Source: CG2-30-44-17 sp964344725
GTDB taxonomy: Bacteria; Patescibacteriota; Gracilibacteria; UBA1369; UBA12470
Length of the DNA stretch: 38,490 bases
Direction: 5' to 3'
Assembly (NCBI GenBank): GCA_964344725.1
Contig: CAYFOI010000012.1
Span: forward strand, 1 to 38,490
A program made the translations under genes and the position numbers. Below, piece after piece: positions 1 to 7,306 of the stretch. The stretch's first letter is position 1, and each line of letters begins with the position of its first letter. The notes beneath the pieces were generated by a model, which saw only the letters and a list, made by a program, of their open reading frames with translations, was not told the DNA's origin and ran no database searches.

Positions 1-182
1 GTACAATAAAAAACTCGATGATTGTACATACAATCCTCAGATTGATAACTCGCATAAGTCATATAACAATTCCGACTCTTCTCGGTATACTGACAATAAG
101 GACTATTTTCATTTTGAACACACTGAAGCCCCATACGAGGATTAGACAGCTGAAGTTTTTTAAACTCTTCAAGGTAATTCAT
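1..182 (-). CDS. Partial Cys/Tyr-rich protein of unknown function (C-terminal part outside window)
   Basis: Only the first ~60 codons are in the window, read leftward from an ATG at 182; the frame is still open at base 1. The peptide reads MNYLEEFKKLQLSNPRMGL and continues with regularly spaced Cys, Tyr and Asn residues (for example SPYCQY, SRNCYM, EDCMY). This resembles, from memory, uncharacterised CPR proteins in which a VPR-type segment is followed by many NSxYxxY/KNCYLCF-like repeats, often after an N-terminal zinc ribbon. The frame stays open upstream of the ATG for 18 codons before a stop, without another start, so an N-terminal ribbon seems absent or frame-shifted. A 64-codon frame on the other strand over the same bases looks like a shadow. 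Function unknown. Confidence 0.5.
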   Translation of the reverse strand, partial: MNYLEEFKKLQLSNPRMGLQCVQNENSPYCQYTEKSRNCYMTYASYQSEDCMYNHRVFYC

Positions 183-264
183 AAGAGCGGCTTTAAGTCT
201 CCTGAATTCTAATACACCTGAAGGAAAACTTGCAAACTAAAGTACCAACTGTAAACTACTAAAC

Positions 265-282
265 GTCCCGCCTTAGCGGGAC
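265..282. repeat. Short perfect hairpin upstream of gltX
   Basis: GTCCCGC-CTTA-GCGGGAC: a 7-bp perfect stem with a 4-base loop, nine bases before the tandem array that precedes gltX. It is preceded by AAAC and followed by TCGAAA. The hairpin at 5172-5188 is also preceded by AAAC and followed by TCCAAA. No U-tract follows, so it is not a standard rho-independent terminator on the plus strand. Confidence 0.6.
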
Positions 283-290
283 TCGAAACA

Positions 291-328
291 CTTGGTACTA
301 CCTCACTATCTCACTACCTCACTAACAC
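291..328 (+). repeat. Short tandem array, TACCTCAC/TATCTCAC family (8-bp period)
   Basis: Degenerate 8-bp units (TACCTCAC, TATCTCAC, TACCTCAC) fill the bases up to the gltX ATG at 329. The 20-mer cacttggtactacctcacta occurs here and again in the array at 19571-19608, over 19 kb away, in front of another gene. See the findings for the full family of arrays. Confidence 0.75.
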
Positions 329-1852
329 ATGAAAACTCGCTTCGCACCATCACCTACCGGATTTCTTCACATAGGCGGCCTCCGAACCGCACTTTACGCA
401 TATCTTTTCGCACGCCAGAACAAAGGCGGATTCATTCTTCGAATCGAAGATACAGATCAAAAACGCTACACAGAAGGCGCAACCGAGAACTTAATCAGAA
501 CTCTAGAGTGGTTTGGAATAGATTACGACGAAGGACCTTATCTCAAAAATGGCAAACTTGAAGAAAAAGGAGACGAAGGCCCATATTTCCAATCAAAAAG
601 AACCGAAACTTACAAAAAGTACGCTGACAAACTCATGAAAGAGGGCCACGCATACCCATGTTTCTGCTCAGAAGACAGACTTGAAAAAATGCGCATGCAA
701 CAAGCTGCAAACAAACAAGCACCAATGTATGACCGTCACTGCTTATTTCTCTCGCCAGAAGAGGTCAAAGAACGCATGGATCGAGGAGACAAATATGTAA
801 TACGCCAACGCATCCCGGAAGACCCGCCAAAAATCGAATTCGAAGACACAGTTCGCGGAAAAATGGAGTTCGACCCAAAGACAATAGATGATCAAATTCT
901 CATAAAATCTGATGGATTCCCTACATATCACCTAGCTAACGTAGTAGACGACCACATGATGGGAATCACTCACGTAATTCGAGGTGAAGAATGGCTGCCT
1001 TCAACACCAAAACACATCGCACTCTATCAAGCACTAGGATGGGAACCACCAACTTTCGCTCACATTCCACTCCTATTAAATCCAGACAAAACCAAGCTCA
1101 GTAAGCGCCAAGGAGACGTTGCAGCAGAAGATTACATACAAAAAGGCTACCTTCGCGAAGCAATAATCAATTTCATAGCATTCTTAGGCTGGAATCCTGG
1201 CACAGAAGAAGAATTTTTCTCTATGGAAGACCTCGTCGAAAAGTTTTCAATCTCAAGAGTCCAAAAGGCCGGCGCAATCTTCAACCTCGAAAAATTAGAA
1301 TGGATGAATGGCCACTATATCCGTGAGAAATCTGTAGAAGACCTAGCAAAACTCATTCTGCCACGACTCCAAATCAAATGGTTCCACGAATCAAAATATG
1401 GAGAAATAACCGAAGAAAGCTTAGAAAAACCAGACGAAAAAACCGCATATTTCCTTAAAACAGTTGAAGTCATTCAAACCAGGATGAAAACACTTGAAGA
1501 AGCTCCAGAAATGCTGAAATTTTTCCTCGAAGAAGAAGTGTCTTTCGACAAAGAACTACTCCTGAGAGAAAAAATGAAAGTCGATGAAAAAACCGCAAAG
1601 CTCGCCCTGGAGAAATTAATAGAAACATTAAAAGAAATGCCAGAAGAAGACTTCGCAGATGAAGAGAAGCAAAAAGAACTGCTAATCCCCATGATAAAAA
1701 ACCTCGGCCTCAAAAACGGACAAGTACTGTGGCCAATGAGAGTAGCATTAACAGGAGCACAGTACTCACCTGGCGCCTTCGAAGTCGCTGCAACACTCGG
1801 CAAAGAAAGATCTATAAAAAGACTCAAGTCGTATCTAGACAAACTGAGCTAA
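329..1852 (+). CDS. gltX: Glutamyl-tRNA synthetase (class I)
   Basis: Charges tRNA-Glu with glutamate in the cytoplasm. The 507-residue length is normal. The class I signature is present: RFAPSPTGFLHIGG at the N-terminus (HIGG at residues 14-17) and the KMSKS-equivalent KLSKR at about residues 256-260, followed by the helical anticodon-binding half. Cys residues in the YPCFCSEDR region correspond to the usual zinc or structural segment. The ATG at 329 starts directly at the conserved N-terminal motif, so the start is firm. No Shine-Dalgarno sequence precedes it; the leader is the tandem array at 291-328. No GlnRS is seen in the window, and many CPR bacteria make Gln-tRNA through a non-discriminating GluRS plus amidotransferase, but specificity cannot be read from the sequence. 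Confidence 0.96.
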   Translation: MKTRFAPSPTGFLHIGGLRTALYAYLFARQNKGGFILRIEDTDQKRYTEGATENLIRTLEWFGIDYDEGPYLKNGKLEEKGDEGPYFQSKRTETYKKYADKLMKEGHAYPCFCSEDRLEKMRMQQAANKQAPMYDRHCLFLSPEEVKERMDRGDKYVIRQRIPEDPPKIEFEDTVRGKMEFDPKTIDDQILIKSDGFPTYHLANVVDDHMMGITHVIRGEEWLPSTPKHIALYQALGWEPPTFAHIPLLLNPDKTKLSKRQGDVAAEDYIQKGYLREAIINFIAFLGWNPGTEEEFFSMEDLVEKFSISRVQKAGAIFNLEKLEWMNGHYIREKSVEDLAKLILPRLQIKWFHESKYGEITEESLEKPDEKTAYFLKTVEVIQTRMKTLEEAPEMLKFFLEEEVSFDKELLLREKMKVDEKTAKLALEKLIETLKEMPEEDFADEEKQKELLIPMIKNLGLKNGQVLWPMRVALTGAQYSPGAFEVAATLGKERSIKRLKSYLDKLS

Positions 1853-1864
1853 AAGTGGTATAAT
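1836..1864 (+). promoter_or_regulatory. Sigma70-type promoter for the gene at 1892
   Basis: TAGACA (1836-1841), a 17-base spacer and a perfect TATAAT (1859-1864). The -35 lies in the last codons of gltX. The predicted start of transcription is near 1871, giving a leader of about 20 bases. An inverted repeat, AGTGGTAT (1854-1861) and ATACCACT (1884-1891), overlaps the -10 box and ends at the base before the ATG, so it could be an operator or a leader stem. Confidence 0.6.
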
Positions 1865-1891
1865 TAAAGCAGTAAAAATAAAAATACCACT

Positions 1892-2620
1892 ATGGACGCA
1901 AGTGCAGCAGGCCCATCTACAGGTGCAGAAGACATCGATGCTCTTTTGGATGAGCAGCTTCAATCCCCAGAATCGCAAATCAACACTAGCGAAATAGAAA
2001 CAGCAATAGCCAAGGCAAAACAGCTAGAAGCAGGTTTAGACAAACTAGATAAGGGGGGTAATCTAGTAGAAATATATGAAACTATAGGAGATCTTACTGC
2101 AGCAATTTACAAAAGCGGAGCATGGCAAATAGCAGAAAGTACATGGAGAGACAAAGTACCAGGACCAATTAAGACAGCACTCCTAGGAGAAGGTATTGGT
2201 GGATTCGCAATAAAAGGAATCCCCGCAACAAGACCAGTAGTAACAGCATTTCAAGGACTAGCACAAACAGGGATGCTAGAAGCACCTGCTGGAATAGACC
2301 CTGCAGATTTTACGACAGACGCACTAAGCAGCCTAAAAATGGCTAAATGGCTAATCGTAATAGCCGCATTTGTTCAACCAGAAGTAGCCGCATTAGAACC
2401 GCTATTGCCAATACTAGAAAGACTGATAGTAGAGTATGACCACATGACAAGCGTTGTAAGAAACAGAATCGAATCAATCAATAACGTAACTCGCCAAGAA
2501 ATAGATAGCACAGGTATAATAGACTTAGCTGACAACACTTCGTCACCTGAAGGAAGTCCTACCGAGCCAGACGATCCAACCGTTTTCCGCGTTCCACCAC
2601 AACAGGCAAATGCAGCCTAA
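1892..2620 (+). CDS. Hypothetical protein, 242 residues
   Basis: Not recognised. The N-terminal ~50 residues are acidic and Ser/Ala-rich with no signal peptide, followed by a predicted helix (SEIETAIAKAKQLEAGLDKL). Residues ~85-130 are Gly/Ala/Pro-rich, and one hydrophobic stretch (AKWLIVIAAFVQPEVAAL, about residues 150-167) could be a membrane-associated helix or a buried core helix. The C-terminus is Pro/Thr/Ser-rich and probably disordered. It has its own good promoter inside the end of gltX and a stem-loop after its stop, so it looks monocistronic. On the plus strand G is at least as frequent as C here, unlike its neighbours, a trait shared only with the fusion gene at 10947. Confidence 0.75.
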   Translation: MDASAAGPSTGAEDIDALLDEQLQSPESQINTSEIETAIAKAKQLEAGLDKLDKGGNLVEIYETIGDLTAAIYKSGAWQIAESTWRDKVPGPIKTALLGEGIGGFAIKGIPATRPVVTAFQGLAQTGMLEAPAGIDPADFTTDALSSLKMAKWLIVIAAFVQPEVAALEPLLPILERLIVEYDHMTSVVRNRIESINNVTRQEIDSTGIIDLADNTSSPEGSPTEPDDPTVFRVPPQQANAA

Positions 2621-2642
2621 TTTGAACTGGACTTCACTCCTT

Positions 2643-2683
2643 AAAAATGCTATAAATAGATACCAATTTATTATAGCGTTTTT
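2643..2683. terminator. Stem-loop, probable terminator (bidirectional-looking)
   Basis: Arms 2643-2655 (AAAAATGCTATAA) and 2671-2683 (TTATAGCGTTTTT) pair over 13 bp with a single T-G wobble and a 15-base loop. The right arm ends in five T, as in a rho-independent terminator for the gene ending at 2620, although the stem is AT-rich. It ends two bases before the next ATG (2686), so it may also influence initiation of that gene. Confidence 0.55.
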
Positions 2684-2685
2684 CC

Positions 2686-3015
2686 ATGCTTTTCAGAGAA
2701 CTCAAGAACTTGCTAAAACAACTCATCAATGAGACTACTTGCCCTCATTGCGAAGGTGGTTACGAAGAAGATGACATCGTAATAATCGGTAGTCTTAAGG
2801 ACGAAGTTTATCTCCACGTCGGATGTAAAAAGTGCGATGCCCACATCCTAGTTAACGCTGTAATCAATAGGGTTAAAGAAAATCGCGTCCACAAAGGCCT
2901 AAAAATCAGGAACCTCGGCAAAAACATAAGCCCAATCACAACCAACGAAGTCATCGAGATACACCAATTCTTGGAAACTTTCGATGGCGACTTCAAAACG
3001 CTTTTCTCAACCTAA
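2686..3015 (+). CDS. Small putative zinc-binding protein, 109 residues
   Basis: Not assigned to a named family. The visible feature is a four-cysteine metal site: CPHC at about residues 19-22 and GCKKC at about residues 46-50, separated by a predicted beta hairpin (DDIVIIGSLKDEVYLHVG), as in rubredoxin-like zinc ribbons. The C-terminal half (INRVKENRVHKGLKIRNLGK, then SPITTNEVIEIHQFLETF) is helical and partly basic. There is no signal peptide, so it is probably cytoplasmic. The start is adjacent to the stem-loop at 2643-2683. Zinc ribbons of this size can bind nucleic acid or proteins, but there is no evidence to choose. Confidence 0.75.
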   Translation: MLFRELKNLLKQLINETTCPHCEGGYEEDDIVIIGSLKDEVYLHVGCKKCDAHILVNAVINRVKENRVHKGLKIRNLGKNISPITTNEVIEIHQFLETFDGDFKTLFST

Positions 3016-3051
3016 GTAGTCTACTGCTTACTGTCTACTGACTACTACCTA
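3016..3051 (+). repeat. Short tandem array, CTACTGT/CTTACTG family (7-bp period)
   Basis: Degenerate 7-bp units follow the stop of the gene ending at 3015 and run to within about 10 bases of the next ATG (3062). A run of 26 bases is identical to part of the array at 4111-4144, in front of pta. Confidence 0.75.
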
Positions 3052-3061
3052 AAAAACAAAA

Positions 3062-3394
3062 ATGAAAAAACTCCTCACACTACTACTGCCACTACTTCTA
3101 CTACTACCTTCGGGCTGCACATTCTCAAATCAAGCATCTGACATCATTTCAAACATATTTACAGAAGCAGTCGAAGGATATGAGAATGTCAAAACAGAGG
3201 TAGAAGACAAAACAAACGCCGTCCAAGACAAAATCGATAAAGTCAACCAAGCAGCAGAAGATATCGGAGAAGCTGCAGACGCCGTTGGCGAAGCTATAGA
3301 CAGCGTTCAAGCAATTAACGACGACCCCGAAGAAGAGACAGCATCCGAATCCGAAGAAGAATCCACATCTGAAACAACCGAAACGACAGAATAA
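3062..3394 (+). CDS. Small acidic lipoprotein with predicted coiled coil
   Basis: The N-terminus is a lipoprotein signal: MKK, a run of leucines, then the lipobox LPSGC with the Cys near residue 19, so the mature protein should be lipid-anchored outside the membrane. Residues ~35-85 are heptad-like (VKTEVEDKTNAVQDKIDKVN, then alternating Ala/Glu/Asp), suggesting a helical rod or coiled coil similar to apolipoprotein-like or YtxH-like segments. The last ~25 residues are Glu/Ser/Thr-rich and disordered. The stop codon is directly followed by the ATG of the next gene, so the two are translationally coupled. Exact function unknown. Confidence 0.8.
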   Translation: MKKLLTLLLPLLLLLPSGCTFSNQASDIISNIFTEAVEGYENVKTEVEDKTNAVQDKIDKVNQAAEDIGEAADAVGEAIDSVQAINDDPEEETASESEEESTSETTETTE

Positions 3395-4102
3395 ATGCTT
3401 GCTTCTTTACACAACCACACAGGCTCGGACCCCATTGACCCAATCCCCTACTCCGAGGAGGATTTTATAGATCACGCAGCAAAAGACGGATTCAAAATAG
3501 TCGCAATCACATGCCACAACAAACACGTGGTCACAAAAAAGCTCATCAAATACGCAAAAGAGAAAGGCATACTACTCATCCCTGGAATTGAAAAAAGCAT
3601 AAAGAGACGACACATAGTAATTTTGAATTCCACTAGAGAATCTGAAGACATAAAAACATTCGCAGACCTCAAAAAATACAAAGAAAACCATCCAGAATGC
3701 TTCATATTTCCAGCACATCCATATTTCCCAAGCCTTAACATCTTTAAAGACGAGATAGAACCCAATATCGACTGTTTTGATGGGATAGAACTTTCATGGT
3801 GGTATTCAAAACTCATAAATTTCAACAAAAAAGGAGAAAAACTGGCAAAAAAATACGATTTGCCTTTCATAGGAACATCTGACACACATTTCTTGCATCT
3901 CCACGGTAAAACTTATTGTCAAATAGACGCAAAAGAGCTATCAACCAAATCAGTACTCGAAGCTTTAAGAAAAGGTGATTTTAAGAACATAACAAAACCC
4001 ATACCTATATGGCGAATGACACTAATCCCATTCATAATACTCAAAGATAAAGCTTGGCTCCTCAAAAAGAGTTTGATAAGATTAATTAGAGGCAAGAAGT
4101 AG
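3395..4102 (+). CDS. PHP-domain metal-dependent phosphoesterase
   Basis: A 235-residue PHP (polymerase and histidinol phosphatase) domain protein. The first motif (SLHNHTGSDP) carries the two metal-binding histidines. Further motifs are VAITCHNKHV (motif II region), LLIPGIEKS (Glu of motif III), FPAHPYFPS, and GTSDTHFLHL with the terminal Asp-x-His pair. The family hydrolyses phosphate esters such as nucleoside bisphosphates, and the substrate here is not evident. The C-terminus is basic and hydrophobic (WRMTLIPFIILKDKAWLLKK), unusual for a free PHP domain and possibly membrane-associating. The ATG overlaps nothing but begins at the base after the stop of the lipoprotein gene, so the pair is an operon. 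Confidence 0.85.
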   Translation: MLASLHNHTGSDPIDPIPYSEEDFIDHAAKDGFKIVAITCHNKHVVTKKLIKYAKEKGILLIPGIEKSIKRRHIVILNSTRESEDIKTFADLKKYKENHPECFIFPAHPYFPSLNIFKDEIEPNIDCFDGIELSWWYSKLINFNKKGEKLAKKYDLPFIGTSDTHFLHLHGKTYCQIDAKELSTKSVLEALRKGDFKNITKPIPIWRMTLIPFIILKDKAWLLKKSLIRLIRGKK

Positions 4103-4110
4103 CTAAAAAA

Positions 4111-4144
4111 TCTACTGTCTACTGCTTACTGTCTACTGACTAAA
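4111..4144 (+). repeat. Short tandem array, CTACTGT/CTTACTG family (7-bp period)
   Basis: Units TCTACTG, TCTACTG, CTTACTG, TCTACTG, then ACTAAAC, lying between the PHP gene and the pta ATG at 4150. It shares a 26-base identical segment with the array at 3016-3051. Confidence 0.75.
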
Positions 4145-4149
4145 CAAAA

Positions 4150-5169
4150 ATGAAAAAATTTCTAGCTAGAATAAAAACGCAAGCTCGGAAAAGTCCGGGC
4201 CGAATTGTGCTACCTGAAGCAGCTCTTGATGACCGCATAATTCAAGCAACTGCAATGATTTTAAAAGAGAAAACAGCACACCCAATCTTAATAGGCTCGG
4301 AACTTGAAATCATGAAGCGCGCCAAAAGACTTGGAATCAAGCTACCAGAGAAAAAAGTTGAGATCATCGATCCAGAAAACTCCCCTCTCCTCGAGCCATA
4401 CGTAAAAGAGTTTATGAAACTCAGAAAGAAAAAAGGCATTACAGAGAGAAAAGCTTGGGGAGTAATTCCACAAGTGAATTACTTCGGAACAATGATGGTA
4501 CACATGGACGATGCAGACGGCATGGTCTCAGGAACAACCTGGTCAACAGCCGACACAGTTCGACCAGCCCTCCAAATCATCAAAACCAAAGAAAAATTCC
4601 ACAAAGTATCGGGACTGTTCTTCATGATCTTAGAAAAACGACTACTGCTATTCGCAGACTGCGCGATAATGATTGAACCAAATAGTCACGATCTCGTAGA
4701 TATTGCTTTAGATACAGCACAAACAGCTTCAGATTTTGGATTAGATCCGAAAGTCGCAATGCTTTCTTTTTCTACCAACGGATCCGCAAGAAGCCCACTC
4801 GTAGACAAGGTACGCGAAGCGGTTGCTATAGCTCGTGACCGCTGTCCTTGCCTAAAAATCGAAGGTGAAATGCAAGTTGATGCAGCTCTCGTCCCAGATA
4901 TTTGCGAGAGGAAATTCCCCGGCTCAAGCCTGAAAGGAGATGCGAATGTACTAATTTTCCCAAGTCTAGAAGCCGCAAACTGCGCATACAAACTCGTTGA
5001 AAGACTCGCCGGAGCACAAACAATCGGACCAGTCCTCCAGGGACTAAAGAAACCAATCAACGATCTCTCGAGAGGATGTAAATTCGAAGACATAGCAAAC
5101 ATAGCAGCAATAACCTCAGTCGAAGCCCAAAACAATCGCAAGCAAGACATTTGCAAGAAGTGCAAATAA
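4150..5169 (+). CDS. pta: Phosphate acetyltransferase
   Basis: Converts acetyl-CoA plus phosphate to acetyl phosphate and CoA. At 339 residues this is the short (class I) PTA_PTB catalytic domain without N-terminal regulatory DRTGG domains. Recognisable segments: RIVLPEAALDDRIIQAT at the start, HMDDADGMVSGTTWSTADTV and RPALQII (the conserved D-x-D-G-M/V-S-G-A region), AMLSFSTNGSARSP, EGEMQVDAAL and GDANVLIFPSLEAANCAYKL, all typical. It is followed by ackA, with which it forms the ATP-yielding acetate pathway. The stop at 5167-5169 is two bases before a GC-rich perfect hairpin. Confidence 0.95.
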   Translation: MKKFLARIKTQARKSPGRIVLPEAALDDRIIQATAMILKEKTAHPILIGSELEIMKRAKRLGIKLPEKKVEIIDPENSPLLEPYVKEFMKLRKKKGITERKAWGVIPQVNYFGTMMVHMDDADGMVSGTTWSTADTVRPALQIIKTKEKFHKVSGLFFMILEKRLLLFADCAIMIEPNSHDLVDIALDTAQTASDFGLDPKVAMLSFSTNGSARSPLVDKVREAVAIARDRCPCLKIEGEMQVDAALVPDICERKFPGSSLKGDANVLIFPSLEAANCAYKLVERLAGAQTIGPVLQGLKKPINDLSRGCKFEDIANIAAITSVEAQNNRKQDICKKCK

Positions 5170-5171
5170 AC

Positions 5172-5188
5172 GTCGCGCAAAGCGCGAC
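5172..5188. repeat. Short perfect hairpin between pta and ackA
   Basis: GTCGCGC-AAA-GCGCGAC: a perfect 7-bp stem with an AAA loop. It stands between the pta stop and the CCCTA-type array, in the same arrangement as the hairpin at 265-282 before its array. There is no T-tract. Confidence 0.6.
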
Positions 5189-5194
5189 TCCAAA

Positions 5195-5219
5195 AGCTAT
5201 ACCCTATCCCCTACACCCT
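5195..5219 (+). repeat. Short tandem array, CCCTATA family (7-bp period)
   Basis: Units resembling CCCTATA, CCCTATC, CCCTACA, CCCTA run directly into the ackA ATG at 5220. Related CCCTA units precede jag (31073-31104) and, more loosely, rpmH (29164-29182). Confidence 0.65.
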
Positions 5220-6392
5220 ATGCTCCTCCTAACAATAAACTCCGGCTCATCGTCGCTCAAATTCCAACTCATCGAGTCAAAGAAGTGGCAAATTCTCTAC
5301 AAAGGACATGTCGATGGCATCGGCTTGCCGCTTTGCGAATACAAAAGCTCTCATGGATCTGAAGATTGCAAACAAATTAAGACACACCACGCAGCTTTTA
5401 AATTCGGAATGAGTCACATGCTCAAAAGCGGAGCAATTGAAGATTTAAAAGAAATCAAAGCTGTAGGGCACAGAGTCGTACACGGAGGAGAAAAATACAG
5501 AAACGCCGTCAAAATCACACCAAAAGTACTAGAAACAATCAAGAGTCTCTCTCACCTAGCACCTCTCCACAATCCACCAAACCTCGAAGGAATTAAGGCA
5601 TCACGCAAATTGCTTCCAAAAGCTCACGACGTTGCTGTCTTCGACACAGCTTTCCACAGCACAATCGAAGAGAAAGCTTACATGTACGGACTCCCTCTCG
5701 AACTTTACAAAAAACACGGAGGAAGAAGATATGGATTCCACGGCACAAGCCATAAATACATCACAGGAGAAGCTCGCAAATACTTGGGAACAAAAAAATC
5801 AAAGCACTTAATCACATGTCATCTCGGCAACGGAGCCTCAATTACAGCTGTCAAAAATGGAAAATCCATAGACACGTCAATGGGATTCACCCCTCTGGAA
5901 GGAATAATGATGGGCACAAGAAGCGGAGATATTGACCCTGCAATAATTTTCCACCTCAGATATCACTTGAAAATAAGAACAGACAAAATATACGACATGC
6001 TAAACCATGAATCAGGACTCAAAGGCATCTCTGGAAAATCAGACGTACGCGAACTCAGAGACGCTTGGTTTAAGAAAAAAGACAAAAAAGCAAAACTCGC
6101 ACTAGATATGTACTGCTATCGCATCGCTAAATACATCGGCTCATATCTCGTAGCTCTCGGCCAACTCGACGGACTAGTATTCACAGGAGGCATTGGAGAA
6201 AACGCATGGTACGTACGAAAATGGGTCTGTGACTACCTCAGCATCGACTTGAACGACAAAAAGAATAAACGAACCGAGTTCCCAAACCAGAAAACCGTCA
6301 AAATCTCACGTGGAAAACCAGCAGTTCTTGTAATCCCAACAAATGAGGAGCTACAAATAGCAAAAGAGACAACAAATATCGTTGTCAAGTAA
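5220..6392 (+). CDS. ackA: Acetate kinase
   Basis: Transfers the phosphoryl group of acetyl phosphate to ADP, giving acetate and ATP, the energy-conserving step after Pta. The 390-residue length is normal. Motifs of the ASKHA-fold acetokinase family: LTINSGSSSLKFQL at the N-terminus, HRVVHGGE, FDTAFHSTI, RRYGFHGTSHKY, HLGNGASI, GFTPLEGIMMGTRSGDIDP, and FTGGIGENA near the C-terminus. I chose the ATG at 5220 rather than an in-frame ATG at 5151, because 5220 starts at the conserved N-terminal strand. The upstream codons lie in the end of pta, the hairpin and the array. Confidence 0.96.
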   Translation: MLLLTINSGSSSLKFQLIESKKWQILYKGHVDGIGLPLCEYKSSHGSEDCKQIKTHHAAFKFGMSHMLKSGAIEDLKEIKAVGHRVVHGGEKYRNAVKITPKVLETIKSLSHLAPLHNPPNLEGIKASRKLLPKAHDVAVFDTAFHSTIEEKAYMYGLPLELYKKHGGRRYGFHGTSHKYITGEARKYLGTKKSKHLITCHLGNGASITAVKNGKSIDTSMGFTPLEGIMMGTRSGDIDPAIIFHLRYHLKIRTDKIYDMLNHESGLKGISGKSDVRELRDAWFKKKDKKAKLALDMYCYRIAKYIGSYLVALGQLDGLVFTGGIGENAWYVRKWVCDYLSIDLNDKKNKRTEFPNQKTVKISRGKPAVLVIPTNEELQIAKETTNIVVK

Positions 6393-6403
6393 TTCAAACA
6401 CTG

Positions 6404-6419
6404 GGGCAAAATGCCCTTT
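6404..6419 (+). terminator. Small hairpin followed by TTT, possible ackA terminator
   Basis: GGGCA-AAA-TGCCC followed by TTT, twelve bases after the ackA stop. The stem is short (5 bp), so termination strength is doubtful. The AAA loop matches other hairpins in the window. Confidence 0.45.
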
Positions 6420-6445
6420 ACCTCAATCTGTTATTTTGCTAATAC
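6417..6445 (+). promoter_or_regulatory. Candidate promoter for the TrmB-type regulator
   Basis: TTTACC (6417-6422), 17 bases, TAATAC (6440-6445). Transcription would start near 6452, with a leader of about 20 bases before the ATG at 6473. Confidence 0.45.
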
Positions 6446-6472
6446 TGCCATGTCGTTACCAATCCACAACAT

Positions 6473-7216
6473 ATGAAAAATGTATTCGAAAATTTAGGGC
6501 TAAACGAAAAAGAGATGCGAATTTTCCTTAAAATGCTTGAGCTCGGAGCACAACCCATAAGCATCATAGCTAAATACACAAACACACGCAGGACTTCGAT
6601 GTACGCAATACTTGAAAGACTTAAAAGTACAGGTTTAGTCGAGGAGTTTGAGCGCAATAACATCAGATATGTTAAGTGTAGAGAAATAAGAAACGTAAAG
6701 GATATTTTGACTAACAAGGAGCACGATATCAAAAAAGCATTAGAAACATTCGAAAAAGAGCTCCCAGGCCTACAAGCACTAGAAGATCGCCTCAGCATCA
6801 CCCCGAAAATCAGATTTTTCGAAGGAGAACGAGGGATTGCCAAAATTTACGAAAACGCGCTCAAAGAAAAATCTTTCTACACTTTCTTTAATCCCGAAGA
6901 TGCAAAGAGGATTGTCCCAACTTACTACGCAAAAATTCCTAAATTGATAAAGAGATCAAAAGCAAAGTCTAGAGAGATAGTCACAAACTGCGCTGAAGCA
7001 AAAAAATACCAGAAGGAAAACCACTCCGAAATACATAGAATAAAAATTCTGCCAGCGAGCAAACTTTTCAACGCAGACGTAATCATTTCAAAAAACAAGA
7101 TCTACATGATCTCGTACAAAGAAGATCAAATATCAGGAGTAGAAATCAGCAGCGAACCACTAACACAAGCTCTCAGAGTTATATTTGAACAAGCATGGAA
7201 TAACCTAGAGTTCTAA
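6473..7216 (+). CDS. TrmB-family transcriptional regulator
   Basis: A 247-residue DNA-binding protein. Residues ~5-70 are a TrmB-type winged helix (LGLNEKEMRIFLKMLELG, then TRRTSMYAILERLKSTGLVE), followed by a coiled segment (IKKALETFEKELPGLQALED). A C-terminal PLD-like effector region (RFFEGERGIAKIYENALKE, then YTFFNPEDAKRIVPTYY and VEISSEPLTQALRVIFEQAW) matches the TrmB C-terminal layout. TrmB proteins in archaea respond to sugars, and in CPR genomes they are common but largely unstudied. It sits between ackA and pflB and is divergent from nothing, so it is a good candidate to control the pfl promoter, where a palindrome overlaps the -10 region. Confidence 0.85.
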   Translation: MKNVFENLGLNEKEMRIFLKMLELGAQPISIIAKYTNTRRTSMYAILERLKSTGLVEEFERNNIRYVKCREIRNVKDILTNKEHDIKKALETFEKELPGLQALEDRLSITPKIRFFEGERGIAKIYENALKEKSFYTFFNPEDAKRIVPTYYAKIPKLIKRSKAKSREIVTNCAEAKKYQKENHSEIHRIKILPASKLFNADVIISKNKIYMISYKEDQISGVEISSEPLTQALRVIFEQAWNNLEF

Positions 7217-7246
7217 AAAAACAATCAATCCTCCAACCCTTTCAAC

Positions 7247-7276
7247 TTGAAAACAGCGTGTCCAATTGATACGCTG
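7247..7276 (+). promoter_or_regulatory. Candidate pflB promoter with overlapping palindrome
   Basis: TTGAAA (7247-7252), 17 bases, TACGCT (7270-7275). A 6-bp inverted repeat, CAGCGT (7254-7259) and ACGCTG (7271-7276), around an AT-rich centre containing CAATTG covers the spacer and the -10. This is where a repressor would bind. Binding by the TrmB-type protein encoded just upstream is an inference. Confidence 0.45.
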
Positions 7277-7306
7277 CTAGTTAGGTGAAAATTAAAACAA
7301 AAATCC

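Noticed and set aside
265..282. Rho-independent terminator
   Set aside because: No T-tract after the stem on either strand; kept as a hairpin only.
292..561. Short frame overlapping the start of gltX
   Set aside because: Arg/Ser-rich shadow in another frame of a clear synthetase gene.
5151..5219. Upstream in-frame start for acetate kinase
   Set aside because: It would overlap the end of pta and translate a hairpin and a tandem array; the conserved N-terminus begins at 5220.
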